In this document: piece by piece, positions 8,163 through 17,244 of the stretch
Position numbering within the stretch: the stretch's first letter is position 1
Layout: each line of letters begins with the position of its first letter
Origin: a virus
Virus record (IMG/VR): IMGVR_UViG_3300044568_004476
Span: 1 to 64,000 of that record
Direction: 5' to 3' (one strand)
Length of the DNA stretch: 64,000 bases
Program-made: the position numbers and the translations under genes
Notes under the pieces: model-generated
Database searches by the model: none
What the model was told of the DNA's origin: nothing
What the model saw: the letters and a program-made list of their open reading frames with translations, nothing else

Positions 8163-8764
8163 CCTATTCAGAATTAGTATTAGAATATAAAAAAAAATTC
8201 AGTAGTGTTACAGATCTTGTAAAAAATACTGACTATATATTTACCAAGAAGTATTTCAAAGATGGTGACTCTGAAAAGAAATTCTCGCCACCATTCATTC
8301 CTGGTGAAATATATTCTTTCCCCTATCCAACTGATAGTAAAATCACGGACAAAAGAAAGTTTATTGATAGGAATCCCATAGTGTTATGCACAGATTCTTA
8401 TAAGACAAAAGAAAATGGTGTTATACTTTCAGGTATAGATCTAATAGTAACCCCACCTGAATATAGAATAAAAATCTTAGACAATATCTATAATAACTTC
8501 ACTAGTATAATAGAAAAAAATCAGAATCATTACACAAAAGGTGGAGCAATAACCCCATTACCTTTAACAAAGGAGAACCTTAAAAAAATGCTTCTTGGTA
8601 CAGGTTATGAGTCTGCAGTTTTTGGATTTAAGACATCATTCATCAGGGATCTTCACATTTTGGACCTTGACGATTGGTATAAATTGCCATATCTTAGAAA
8701 GTCCCAAGTAGATGGCTTAGATATAGCGGGGATATATAATGAATATCAATCGAAATTAATTTAA
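8159..8764 (+). CDS. T4-like head/neck-associated protein, possibly DNA end-protector type
   Basis: 201 residues, 4-base overlap with the gp4-like gene. The segment PGEIYSFPYPTD (48-59), then FIDRNPIVLC and GIDLIVTPPEYRIKIL, follows a pattern (PG-x-Y-x-F-x-Y, D-x-x-PLV, GINLHYLPP-x-x-R) that I associate with a protein common in T4-like phages, sometimes labelled DNA end protector. The family name is recalled from pattern only. Its place between gp4-like and portal genes supports a role in the packaged DNA end or neck. Position next to gp4 resembles T4 gene 53, but the sequence does not look like gp53. Confidence 0.4.
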   Translation: MTYSELVLEYKKKFSSVTDLVKNTDYIFTKKYFKDGDSEKKFSPPFIPGEIYSFPYPTDSKITDKRKFIDRNPIVLCTDSYKTKENGVILSGIDLIVTPPEYRIKILDNIYNNFTSIIEKNQNHYTKGGAITPLPLTKENLKKMLLGTGYESAVFGFKTSFIRDLHILDLDDWYKLPYLRKSQVDGLDIAGIYNEYQSKLI

Positions 8765-8796
8765 GTTTCGTAACTAGAATAACTAAAATATACTAA

Positions 8797-10407
8797 ATGG
8801 CCGGTTTTGTAGATAATAATGATCCATCCCAATCCCCTGTTATACAGAGGATTAGAGAATCTGTGAGAAAGCTAAGTACTTTTGGTATGAAGTATGATGA
8901 CATGGTCATTAGAAATTCCCAAGCAGTTGGTGTAACCGAAGCTGCGTTCTTAAATAAGAATAAGGCTAATATAGAAGACGAAAGCATGCTTTGGACGTTA
9001 GCAAAGCAAGATATCACTACAAGACAATTCATTTCTTACTTTGACAAGGACTATAAGGGAAAAAGAGATTATCTGAGAAAGTTTTCACTTAACCCAGAAA
9101 TAGAATGGGTCCTTGATACGATATGTGACGAGGCTATATCTTATGATCCTGCTAACTTTTTTGCATACCCAGACTTTATTGATATAACAAACATCAACGA
9201 GAAGCTTAAAGATGACTTATATGAGAATTACAAAAAGCTTTATGATATATGGGGATTCAGTGACGATATAACTGGCTGGCAATATTTCAGACAGTTTTTA
9301 GTTGATGGGTTTTTATGCTTTGAGATAATTTATGATAATGACGGTAAATATATTGTAGGATTTAAAGAATTGGATTCGGTTACTCTTGTTCCGTCTGTGG
9401 AGAAACAAATAGATGGCACCTTTATTAATACTTGGACACAATTTCCGCAGGATCCTAAAAGAAGAAGAGTACTTTACGATCCGCAGATAATTTATATCTC
9501 ATATGCTAAAGGAAATTCAATATCTAGAGTAAGCTACATCGAGAGATTGATCAGACCTTATAATATTCTAAGAATTATTGAATACACTAGAATTATATGG
9601 TCAGTAATGAATTCGTCATTCAGATTAAAAATGACAGTTCCTATTGGTACTAAATCACCTCAAAAAGGTATGCAAACATTAGGAGAACTAATGAGCATCT
9701 ATAAGGAGGACATTCAGCTAAATGATGATAGTGGAGAATTATTAGTAGACGGTAAACCTAAGATACAGTTCTATAAGAACTATCTAATGCCTTCCGGAGT
9801 TAATGGGACACCTACTATTGAACCTGTCAATACTGAAGGTCCTAACCTGAATGACCCTGCTCCTCTATCGTATTTCTTTGATAAATTTGTACAAGAATCT
9901 AAAGTTCCGCCTTCGAGATTTCATACCCCAGATGGAGGTAACACTTCCCCGTATTCTAACGGTGCAGAAGGATTAGACAAAGAGGAAATAAAATTTTCTA
10001 AATTTGTTGAAAGATTAAGATCAATATTCCAGGAGATATTAACTAAGCCACTTTGGATTCAAATGGCTAAGAAATATACTCATTTGGAAAAAGACTTCAT
10101 GTTTAAAAGTCAATTAGGGCTTGACTATTTTTCTGATAATCCATTTAAGATCAATCAAGAAATGGACGTGATAAACAAAAGAAAAGAATCTGTTACTGCT
10201 ATGTCTGGATTAGTTGGGGACGAAGAAAAACCATATTTCTCTACTGCATTTCTTATTGAAACATTCCTTGGTATGTCTAGACAAGATATCATTGCAAACA
10301 AGGAAGCCATGGAGAGAAAAGAGAAGGAAAAGAAAAAGGCGGAGAAGAAAGAAGGCGGAGAGAAGGGTGAAGAAGGGGAAGAAAAAGCACCAGAGGTAAC
10401 ATTATAA
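8797..10407 (+). CDS. 20: Portal protein, gp20-like, copy A
   Basis: 536 residues, close to T4 gp20 (524). Conserved gp20-type blocks include NPEIEWVLDTICDEAI (101-116), GWQYFRQFLVDGFLCFEIIYD, IIYISYAKGN and LRSIFQEILTKPLW. Portal proteins form the twelve-subunit ring at one capsid vertex through which DNA enters and to which the neck attaches. The C-terminus is a low-complexity Glu/Lys/Gly tail ending KAPEVTL. A second homologue of nearly the same length follows after 9 bases and has the same last seven residues; about half of the aligned positions are identical by eye. Phages normally encode a single portal protein. Confidence 0.85.
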   Translation: MAGFVDNNDPSQSPVIQRIRESVRKLSTFGMKYDDMVIRNSQAVGVTEAAFLNKNKANIEDESMLWTLAKQDITTRQFISYFDKDYKGKRDYLRKFSLNPEIEWVLDTICDEAISYDPANFFAYPDFIDITNINEKLKDDLYENYKKLYDIWGFSDDITGWQYFRQFLVDGFLCFEIIYDNDGKYIVGFKELDSVTLVPSVEKQIDGTFINTWTQFPQDPKRRRVLYDPQIIYISYAKGNSISRVSYIERLIRPYNILRIIEYTRIIWSVMNSSFRLKMTVPIGTKSPQKGMQTLGELMSIYKEDIQLNDDSGELLVDGKPKIQFYKNYLMPSGVNGTPTIEPVNTEGPNLNDPAPLSYFFDKFVQESKVPPSRFHTPDGGNTSPYSNGAEGLDKEEIKFSKFVERLRSIFQEILTKPLWIQMAKKYTHLEKDFMFKSQLGLDYFSDNPFKINQEMDVINKRKESVTAMSGLVGDEEKPYFSTAFLIETFLGMSRQDIIANKEAMERKEKEKKKAEKKEGGEKGEEGEEKAPEVTL

Positions 10408-10416
10408 AAATAAGAA

Positions 10417-12030
10417 ATGGCAGGATTTTTAGATTTTTTAAGACCTAACGAGTCAGCTCTAGGCAACATAATAAGGAACCTCGGGAAGGTTTCCAAGTTT
10501 GGTATGCAGTATGACGATATGGTCGTTAGAAACTCTCAGGCTATAGGTAAAACTGAAGGAGCTTTCTCTCAGCAAGGAACTGGGTTTACTCAGGATGATG
10601 CTTTCTATTGGACAGCTTCCTATCAGGATACTAAGGTAAGAAAATATATTGCTTATTTTGATAAGGATTATATAGAAAAAAGAAACTTCTTAAGAAAATT
10701 TTCACTAAATGGAGAAATTGAATTTATACTTGATACTATTACAGACGAATCTATCACATACGACGATAGAAATTATTTTGCTAATCCTTCTTTCGTTAAT
10801 CTAGATATTAAGGAAAAGGTAAAGGATAAGATAGCTGATCATTATAACAGGATTTATAATGTTTTTGGCTTTCAGAATTCCATACTAGGATGGCAGTATT
10901 TTAAACAATTCCTAATCGATGGATTTCTTGCTTTTGAGATTATCTACGATAACAAGGGTAAGGAGATAATAGGGTTCAAAGAATTGGATGCTTCTTCACT
11001 TCAGCCAGCGGTTGAAAAAATTGGGGAAAACGAATATCAGCAATTCTGGATTCAATACCCTAAGAATCCGCAGATGACTAGAAAGCTTACAAATGAGCAG
11101 ATCGTCTATATTTCTTATGCTAAAGGAAACAGCGTATCTAGGGTTAGCTATATCGAGAGATTAGTTAGATCGTATAACATACTTAGAATCATGGAAAATT
11201 CCAGGATAATCTGGAATGTTATGAATGCTTCATATAGACTTAAATTTATCATACCCACGGGAAGTCAATCTCCACAAAAGGCTATGCAAACTTTAGGACA
11301 GCTAATGTCAAACTATAAGGAAGATATTGCAATTAATGACGCATCAGGGGAATTAACAGTTAATGGGAGGCCTAAGGTTCAGTTTTATAAAAACTACCTA
11401 TTTCCTGAACAGAATGGGCAATCCCCTCAAATCGAGTCTCTTAATCCAAGCGGACCTGATTTCAACGTTATGGATAATGTTCTTTATTTCTATAACAAGC
11501 TTAAAATGGATTCAAAGATACCTTATGCTAGGTTTGCTTCTAGAGCTTCTGGACCTGTTAATTATCAGACAGGCATAGATCAATTGGAAAGAGATGAAAT
11601 AAGATTTGAGAAATTCCTAAGAAGATTAAGGTCAATATTCCAGGAGATACTGGTAAAACCTTTATACATTCAGATGTGTTTAGATTTTCCTGAACTATCT
11701 AGAGATAGAAGCTTTAAAACAAATCTTGGCTTAGATTTTCATAGGGAGAGCGAATTCGAAGAGATGGTTCAACTAACCAATTTTTCTAAAAGAAGTGAAT
11801 TCATTAAAGGCCTAGGAGAGCTTAAGGTTAAAGCTGGTGAAGAGGAAAAAGCATATTTTGATAATGATTACCTTATACAAAGATATCTTGGATTAACTCC
11901 AGACCAATTAGCAGCTAACGAATCTTACAAGAAAAAAGAGGCAAAAGAAGCTCCTAAAGCTGAAGGTGCTGAAGGTGAAGCTGCTCCAGCTGAAGGTGAG
12001 GAAGGGAAAGCACCAGAGGTAACTTTATAA
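10417..12030 (+). CDS. 20: Portal protein, gp20-like, copy B
   Basis: 537 residues, a full-length homologue of the upstream portal gene. It keeps the same blocks (GEIEFILDTITDESIT, GWQYFKQFLIDGFLAFEIIYD, IVYISYAKGNSVSRVSYIERL, LRSIFQEILVKPLYIQM) with no frame damage. The copies differ most at the N-terminus, in the region after YKNYL that should correspond to the wing or crown, and in the low-complexity tail before the shared KAPEVTL end. Both copies keep the core, so both are likely functional. They may build a mixed ring or be used at different stages. No terminator follows; a 221-base intergenic region does. Confidence 0.85.
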   Translation: MAGFLDFLRPNESALGNIIRNLGKVSKFGMQYDDMVVRNSQAIGKTEGAFSQQGTGFTQDDAFYWTASYQDTKVRKYIAYFDKDYIEKRNFLRKFSLNGEIEFILDTITDESITYDDRNYFANPSFVNLDIKEKVKDKIADHYNRIYNVFGFQNSILGWQYFKQFLIDGFLAFEIIYDNKGKEIIGFKELDASSLQPAVEKIGENEYQQFWIQYPKNPQMTRKLTNEQIVYISYAKGNSVSRVSYIERLVRSYNILRIMENSRIIWNVMNASYRLKFIIPTGSQSPQKAMQTLGQLMSNYKEDIAINDASGELTVNGRPKVQFYKNYLFPEQNGQSPQIESLNPSGPDFNVMDNVLYFYNKLKMDSKIPYARFASRASGPVNYQTGIDQLERDEIRFEKFLRRLRSIFQEILVKPLYIQMCLDFPELSRDRSFKTNLGLDFHRESEFEEMVQLTNFSKRSEFIKGLGELKVKAGEEEKAYFDNDYLIQRYLGLTPDQLAANESYKKKEAKEAPKAEGAEGEAAPAEGEEGKAPEVTL

Positions 12031-12251
12031 GTATTACATTAATACAGCTTATAGTCGCTTATAAGCGATCCTACCCACTATATCAGCATAACACCTTCAA
12101 TATATTGTATGGATCAATACAGTATGGTTAAAATGCGAAATATGGGATATTAAATATCCAGTGGCATTATAATAATTTCTTTTCCGAAAATACCTTGAAT
12201 AATTTTTTTTAACCGTTATCATTTCATATATTTGTAAAAAATATACAATAT
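12031..12251 (+). other. Longest intergenic region, with palindromes
   Basis: 221 bases without a plausible gene. It holds a perfect 14-base palindrome TCGCTTATAAGCGA (12055-12068), an inverted repeat TATTG/CAATA near 12110, and GGATAT-TAA-ATATCC (12145-12159), then a T-rich stretch and a TAnnTTTG promoter at the right end. It separates the portal genes from the DNA metabolism block. Operators or a replication origin are possible; no T-tract terminator or tRNA is visible. Confidence 0.5.
12227..12234 (+). promoter_or_regulatory. Bacteroidota-type promoter element TAnnTTTG
   Basis: TATATTTG followed by TAAAAA, ending 17 bases before the ligase ATG. It matches the -7 element (TAnnTTTG) of the main Bacteroidota sigma factor; a clear -33 TTTG is not visible. 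Confidence 0.55.
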
Positions 12252-13598
12252 ATGAAATTTGACGAAACGGTAAACAACATTAAGATTCTAAAATTACTAG
12301 AATCACTAACAGGCGATGGCTCACAAAAAGCAAAACAGTTATTAATTAGGGAGTCTATAAATCCCAAGATGGAATATATCCTGGATACGTGCTTCAATCC
12401 TTTTGTTACCACTAAGCTTCATAAGTTAAATTTTCTAGCCCAGAGTAAAGAGCATAATCCTAATTTATGGGAGGAGTTTAAAGATTTGGTTGAGGATTTA
12501 AAGAAAGCACCCGCTGCAAACGATTCGCTAAGATCTAGAGCGGAAACATTATTATCTTCTAAATTATCAGAGGTTGAAAGCGAAGACGAAGAACTCCGCA
12601 AGACTCTTATGAAGATATTAACCAAGAGAATGAACATAGGGATTGGAGCAAAGCTAATTAATAAGGCACTTTCTAGAGAACTAATTCCGGATCCTTCCTT
12701 AATGCTAGCTACTGATGATCACTCAACAATCGATAAATGGGACAAAATTTATTGTGAGGAAAAATATGATGGAGTACGTGTTATCGCAGTATATAAAAAT
12801 GGCGAGATAACATATTTTACCAGAGCATTCAATGAGCTTAATGCCTCTTGCTTTCCTAAGATAACTTTCGATTTAAAACTTTGTATGATAAACTCAGGCT
12901 TATCGGGTAATTGGTTTTTCGATGGCGAATTAACGGACTTAAATAGAAAGTCAGTTAGTGGTAAGGTTACACAAATACTAAAGGGAACAGCCAGTGTTAA
13001 TATAGAGAGCGGATTCCTATTTAATGTTTTTGATTTCGACGAACTTGTAACCCTAGATAAAGGATCGGGTGTTTTAGAGTACATTGATAGAAGACACACT
13101 TTAGAAAAAATTACTAGTGGATTATCGGATGACTCTCCAGTTAAGCTGGCTCAGATGTGGGAGCTTTCTGATCCTGGTGAAGTACCTGCAATTTATAAAA
13201 AGATCGTAGATCTTGGCGGTGAGGGTGTCATCTGTAAAGACAACGGTGCTTATGAATGCAAAAGATCCAAATCTTGGGTCAAGTTCAAAGAGGTTAATGA
13301 ATGTGACCTTGAAATTACTGGATGGTATCCAGGAGAAGGTAAAAGGGAAGGTTACATTGGAGGATTTATTATGACTGATGCTTCAAAGACACTTAATGTT
13401 AAGGTTGGATCTGGATTCACTGATCTTGATTTACAATCTTTAAGTAAAGATCCAGATTCACACATTGGAAAAATCGCAGCAGTTTTATATAACGTCACTA
13501 TTACAGATAAGCACGAGAATAGATCTCTTTTCTTACCACGTTTTGTAGACATTAGACATGATAAAGATTCTGCAGATGATCTTTCTTCGAAATTTTAA
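12252..13598 (+). CDS. 30: ATP-dependent DNA ligase, gp30-like
   Basis: 448 residues (T4 gp30 is 487). Motif I is EEKYDGVRVI with the lysine that becomes adenylated at about 171. Motif III is FDGEL (223-227), motif IV lies in GGEGVICKD, and motif V is KSWVKFK, followed by an OB-fold domain with GWYPGEGKREGYIGG. The N-terminal about 150 residues are the helical DNA-binding domain. It seals nicks during replication and repair. It is the first gene of a DNA metabolism block and has its own host-type promoter, consistent with early expression. Confidence 0.92.
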   Translation: MKFDETVNNIKILKLLESLTGDGSQKAKQLLIRESINPKMEYILDTCFNPFVTTKLHKLNFLAQSKEHNPNLWEEFKDLVEDLKKAPAANDSLRSRAETLLSSKLSEVESEDEELRKTLMKILTKRMNIGIGAKLINKALSRELIPDPSLMLATDDHSTIDKWDKIYCEEKYDGVRVIAVYKNGEITYFTRAFNELNASCFPKITFDLKLCMINSGLSGNWFFDGELTDLNRKSVSGKVTQILKGTASVNIESGFLFNVFDFDELVTLDKGSGVLEYIDRRHTLEKITSGLSDDSPVKLAQMWELSDPGEVPAIYKKIVDLGGEGVICKDNGAYECKRSKSWVKFKEVNECDLEITGWYPGEGKREGYIGGFIMTDASKTLNVKVGSGFTDLDLQSLSKDPDSHIGKIAAVLYNVTITDKHENRSLFLPRFVDIRHDKDSADDLSSKF

Positions 13599-13631
13599 GA
13601 AACAACTTCATTTTTTAACTATAGAAACAAT

Positions 13632-14576
13632 ATGATACAAGAACTTTTAACAGAAAAGCTTAGACCAAAGGAGCTTAAACATATGATACTTCCGCATAGG
13701 ATATCAAATCTTTTTACAAACGGTCTGGGCCATAATGTACTTTTAAGCGGACCTCCTGGATGTGGCAAAACAACTCTTGCCAAAATCTTAGCTAACGGCT
13801 ATCCTAGTATATTTATAAATGTCTCCGACGAGAGCTCGGTAGAAACTATTAGAGTAAAAATAAATGACTTCTGTTCTACTATTTCAGTAATGGACGGAAA
13901 ATCATCTAAGAAAATAGTTATTTTAGACGAGTTTGACGGAGCTTCCGACCAATTCTATAAAGCACTAAGGGGAACGGTAGAAAAGTTCGCTGGCAATGCT
14001 AGATTCATTGCTACGTGCAACTATATTAATAAGGTTCCTGATGCTATTCAAAGCCGTTTCGAAATTATTGATTTCAACCCGGTAAATAGTAATGAGGAGG
14101 ATGAATTAAAAGCAGAATGGAATAAGAGAATAGGATTGATCCTTGGAAAAATCGGGATTGAAATAGATGCAGAATCTCTTGTTGAGTTTCAGAAGAATTA
14201 TTACCCTGATTTTAGATCAGCTCTTAATAAGGTTCAAACCTGGATGATTGAAGGTATAAAGAAAGTAGATTCTGCAAAAATAAACGAGCTTGGCTGGTCA
14301 TACGAGGATTTATATACCCTCATAACAACATCAAAAGATCCGGTTAAGAATTATCAAAATATAGTAGGTGAATACCAGGGTAAGGTCGATGAAGTAATGT
14401 CTGCACTCGGTGAAGAGTTTATAAATTGGATAATTAACAATAAGCCTGAATTAAAGAAGATAATTCCTGCTGTCATCGTATTAGTTGCAGATCATCAAGC
14501 TCAAAGAACTCAAGTTATAGACCCTATGGTTTCCTTATTATCACTCGTGTTTCAAATACAGAAACTGACAGATTGA
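13632..14576 (+). CDS. 44: Sliding clamp loader large subunit, gp44-like AAA+ ATPase
   Basis: 314 residues, very near T4 gp44 (319). Walker A is LLSGPPGCGKTT (GPPGCGKT at 40-47), Walker B is IVILDEFD (95-102), sensor 1 is FIATCNY (125-131), and the QSRFEIIDF segment (140-148) holds the arginine finger. The C-terminal helical domain follows. In T4, four copies of gp44 with one gp62 load the gp45 clamp on DNA. Start ATG 13632 follows an A-rich leader with no SD. It is followed after one base by the guanylate kinase gene and, three genes later, by a gp62-like gene. Confidence 0.9.
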   Translation: MIQELLTEKLRPKELKHMILPHRISNLFTNGLGHNVLLSGPPGCGKTTLAKILANGYPSIFINVSDESSVETIRVKINDFCSTISVMDGKSSKKIVILDEFDGASDQFYKALRGTVEKFAGNARFIATCNYINKVPDAIQSRFEIIDFNPVNSNEEDELKAEWNKRIGLILGKIGIEIDAESLVEFQKNYYPDFRSALNKVQTWMIEGIKKVDSAKINELGWSYEDLYTLITTSKDPVKNYQNIVGEYQGKVDEVMSALGEEFINWIINNKPELKKIIPAVIVLVADHQAQRTQVIDPMVSLLSLVFQIQKLTD

Positions 14577-14577
14577 T

Positions 14578-15105
14578 ATGAAAGATAGCTGGAGAAGAAT
14601 AATAATTGCAGGAAAGGGAGGATCAGGAAAGGATTATCTGGTTAGGTTACTTAAAGAGAAAGATCTAACCTATTCTGTTTCGCATACATCTAGACCACCA
14701 AGAGAAGGTGAATTCAATGGGGTAGATTATTACTTTATCACTTATGATGAGGCTATGAAAATGACTCAGAAGGGTGAATTTTACGAATGGGTTGAATTTA
14801 ATAGCTGGTTCTACGGAACGTCTCTTGACGAATTCTATAGAGCTAATCTTTTTATAATGACACCTTCTGGAATAGCAAAGCTCAAACCCGAAGATAGGAA
14901 AGAGTCGCTTATAATGTTCATCGATATTGACGAGCATATACTAAGGGAAAGACTAGCAGAAAGAAACGACGCAGATGAAGCAGAGAGAAGAATTGATGCA
15001 GACAGAGAAGATTTTAAAAACTTTTTTGATTTTGACTGTATAATAACAAACCCAAACTTCACGATAGATGAGGTATTAGAAAAAATAGGAAGAGGAAATG
15101 ATTAA
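14578..15105 (+). CDS. gmk: Guanylate kinase-like nucleotide kinase
   Basis: 175 residues. The P-loop is AGKGGSGKDY (11-20), followed by the GMP-binding signature HTSRPPREGEFNGVDYYF (36-53), GEFYEWVEFN and YGTSLDEF, then a lid-like region with RLAERNDADEAERRIDAD. This order is that of guanylate kinase, which converts GMP/dGMP to the diphosphate with ATP and feeds DNA synthesis. It is slightly shorter than bacterial Gmk (about 205 residues). The unusual P-loop (GGSGKD rather than GPSGSGK[ST]) replaces the usual Ser/Thr after the Lys with Asp, which may alter metal binding. It overlaps the next gene by 8 bases. Confidence 0.85.
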   Translation: MKDSWRRIIIAGKGGSGKDYLVRLLKEKDLTYSVSHTSRPPREGEFNGVDYYFITYDEAMKMTQKGEFYEWVEFNSWFYGTSLDEFYRANLFIMTPSGIAKLKPEDRKESLIMFIDIDEHILRERLAERNDADEAERRIDADREDFKNFFDFDCIITNPNFTIDEVLEKIGRGND

Positions 15106-16246
15106 TATACTTATAGACGGTAACTACATATTCCATAAAACATTTGGAGTATTTGCAGGATATGGATCTAATATAGATCCAGGAAAAGTTCTGAAAAGCA
15201 AATCAGATCAATCTATGTTTATTAGAAAAATTGCTACTGATTTATGCTCATCACTGAAGATGCTACCTATAGGGGGAAGATTAGTTTTTGCATCAGATAG
15301 TAGAAGTTGGAGAAAGGACGTAGAAATCGAAGACGGCGGATATAAATCGGGAAGGGTAAAGGATGAAAATGTAGACTGGTCAATTTTCTTTGATCTCATG
15401 CACTCATTCGGAACTCATCTAGAAAAAATGGGATTTGTTTTTTCCAAGGTAGAGGGAGCAGAAGGAGACGATCTTCTTTTATACTGGTCAGAAAAATTCA
15501 ATGATATAGGAGAAAGCTGTATTATAATAAGCGGCGATAAGGATCTACATCAGCTTGCTAGAATGAAAGGCCCAGACATATGGACAGCTACTTGGAATAG
15601 TAATTCAAAAAAGAATGTTCTCTCAGTACCTAAAGGATGGAAAGAGAATTGGCTAAATGAAACTAAAAGCGAGGTCAGCATATTTAATATGGGCTCTACC
15701 ATTTCACCAGAGAAAGAAAGATTAAAAGATTTCTTGAAGAAAGTTGATATAGAAGAGATAGACAGCTTTCCCTTCATATTTCATAAGATATTAATAGGAG
15801 ACAAGGGCGATTCTGTACCTAGCGTATGGGAATTCGAAACCGCAGGAAAGATCTCTAGGTTTACACCAAAGAGTGCAGAGAAAATTTACGATCTTCTAAT
15901 AGAATCAGAATGGAAAAATTTATCGATAAAATCACTAGTTGGTGACGATGATTTTTTAAATTGGGTATCCCCATTAATTCTAAAAATATGCAAAGGAGTT
16001 GATAGCACAGAAAATAGAATAAAGGTAAAGAATAATTTCTTAAGAAATATCAAACTTATGTGGTTAGATAACACGGTAATACCTGAGAATGTTTCTTTCC
16101 TATGTAAAACAGAAACTACAAGAGGGATCAAGCTAGAAAAGAAATCAGTAACACTGGACAGAATAAAAATACTAGACGGAACCGAATGGATAGTTACCCC
16201 GGCTCAACCTAAGGGATTTGATCCTTTTGAAAATTTCTTAAAATAA
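15098..16246 (+). CDS. rnh: 5' nuclease / RNase H (FEN family, T4 Rnh-like)
   Basis: 382 residues. Acidic residues of the 5'-3' exonuclease/flap nuclease family are seen in order: ILIDGNYIFH (Asp7), FASDSRSWRK (Asp67), EGAEGDDLL (119-127, with Glu122, Asp124, Asp125) and IISGDKDLHQL (Asp147, Asp149), then a helix-hairpin-helix region around DKGDSVPSV. In T4 this enzyme removes RNA primers ahead of ligation. It is longer than T4 Rnh (305) because of an insertion of about 60 residues before the HhH region. The neighbours are ligase, clamp loader and kinase, so it belongs to the replication block. Confidence 0.85.
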   Translation: MINILIDGNYIFHKTFGVFAGYGSNIDPGKVLKSKSDQSMFIRKIATDLCSSLKMLPIGGRLVFASDSRSWRKDVEIEDGGYKSGRVKDENVDWSIFFDLMHSFGTHLEKMGFVFSKVEGAEGDDLLLYWSEKFNDIGESCIIISGDKDLHQLARMKGPDIWTATWNSNSKKNVLSVPKGWKENWLNETKSEVSIFNMGSTISPEKERLKDFLKKVDIEEIDSFPFIFHKILIGDKGDSVPSVWEFETAGKISRFTPKSAEKIYDLLIESEWKNLSIKSLVGDDDFLNWVSPLILKICKGVDSTENRIKVKNNFLRNIKLMWLDNTVIPENVSFLCKTETTRGIKLEKKSVTLDRIKILDGTEWIVTPAQPKGFDPFENFLK

Positions 16247-16252
16247 TACACT

Positions 16253-16666
16253 ATGCAATTATTTGATATAATAAAACTTATTTTTAATAACAAACCGAAT
16301 GAATGGAAAGCGGTTGGTAAAATAGACAAGTCTAGAAACTTTTTTATGATCAACAGAATAATGGCTATACAATTTCCAGTTCAAGCAAATCAGTTTAATA
16401 AGCTGAAAGTCGTACCTGCTCCGGTGGTAGATTGGTGGCACGGAACTCTCTCAGCCAGATTTTCTAAACCACCAGTTTGGTTATATACAAAGACTAAGAA
16501 ATCGGAAGGAATTAAAACAGAGGAGGTTAAAGCATCGGAATTAATAGAATCTTTCATAAGAGATAAATATAGGGTATCCAAAAGGGACATAGAAACTATT
16601 AAGAATTTTTATCCAGCTAAATACGCTTCTTGGGTATCTGACATATCGGACCAGGCAGGGTTTTAA
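16253..16666 (+). CDS. 62: Probable clamp loader small subunit, gp62-like
   Basis: 137 residues. The pattern FFMINRIMAIQFPVQANQFN (30-49), followed by a Trp/His-containing segment, PPVWLYTKTKK (73-83) and a C-terminal helix pair IRDKYRVSKRDIETIKNFY, resembles the short gp62 of T4-like cyanophages, where a phi-x-NRALSYH-x-D-x-x-x-x-AN-x-MN core is followed by a KWxK element. It is shorter than T4 gp62 (187). Genomic position three genes after gp44 supports the call. The family match is from memory of the pattern, so it should be treated as probable only. Confidence 0.5.
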   Translation: MQLFDIIKLIFNNKPNEWKAVGKIDKSRNFFMINRIMAIQFPVQANQFNKLKVVPAPVVDWWHGTLSARFSKPPVWLYTKTKKSEGIKTEEVKASELIESFIRDKYRVSKRDIETIKNFYPAKYASWVSDISDQAGF

Positions 16667-16685
16667 AAATAGAAATATATAAGAA

Positions 16686-17240
16686 ATGAAGAAACCGAAT
16701 AACAAACTAATCGACAAGGTTATTTCCAGCTTAGATTGGGACTCTATTATTGAAGTTAATAAATGCTTTAAGATAGGGATAGGAGAGGGAACATCAGTAA
16801 TACCTGGTATTAAAAGAAGGGTATTTTCAGATACCCTAAATAAAAATGACATTAAATCTGAGCTTAAGATATTACTTAACTATGCTATTGATAATGATTT
16901 AGATGAGATTTTTTATGGACCATGGATGATATTCTGGGTTAACGGTGAATGGCTAGAAGTAATGGGGGATGACTATGAAGAGGATAATGAACCTATTAGT
17001 GGTGACATAAAAGCTGGATTAAATATAAGATTCGATTCTAGCTTGGAGGTTATTTATTCACCACAGAGAATTCATGTGATAGGTAATACCGGGAAAAAAG
17101 ATTCAGAAAAGGATGAATCAGATATTAATAAACTGGAATCGATGCTTAAGAAAGCAATCGACACCGAGAATTTTGAATTGGCTACAAAAATAAAAGATCT
17201 TCTAGCGCTTCAAAATGGCGATGCCTCCGAAGATAAATAG
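16686..17240 (+). CDS. Unknown protein with C-terminal UVR-like motif
   Basis: 184 residues. The main body is acidic and not recognised. Residues about 148-173 (KLESMLKKAIDTENFELATK) match the UVR helical hairpin found at the UvrB C-terminus and in UvrC, where it mediates protein-protein contact. A UVDE-like gene lies two genes downstream, so a link with DNA repair is conceivable. The motif is also used in other adaptor proteins (for example McsA-type), so the role is open. It is followed 4 bases later by the next gene. Confidence 0.65.
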   Translation: MKKPNNKLIDKVISSLDWDSIIEVNKCFKIGIGEGTSVIPGIKRRVFSDTLNKNDIKSELKILLNYAIDNDLDEIFYGPWMIFWVNGEWLEVMGDDYEEDNEPISGDIKAGLNIRFDSSLEVIYSPQRIHVIGNTGKKDSEKDESDINKLESMLKKAIDTENFELATKIKDLLALQNGDASEDK

Positions 17241-17244
17241 CATA

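Noticed and set aside
8159-8764. T4 gene 53 homologue by position next to gp4
   Set aside because: The sequence lacks the gp53 pattern; a gp53/LysM-like pattern is instead seen in the protein at 42718.
12031-12251. tRNA or small RNA gene in the long intergenic region
   Set aside because: Hairpins are short and AT-rich; no cloverleaf, no CCA-like end and no T-tract terminator.
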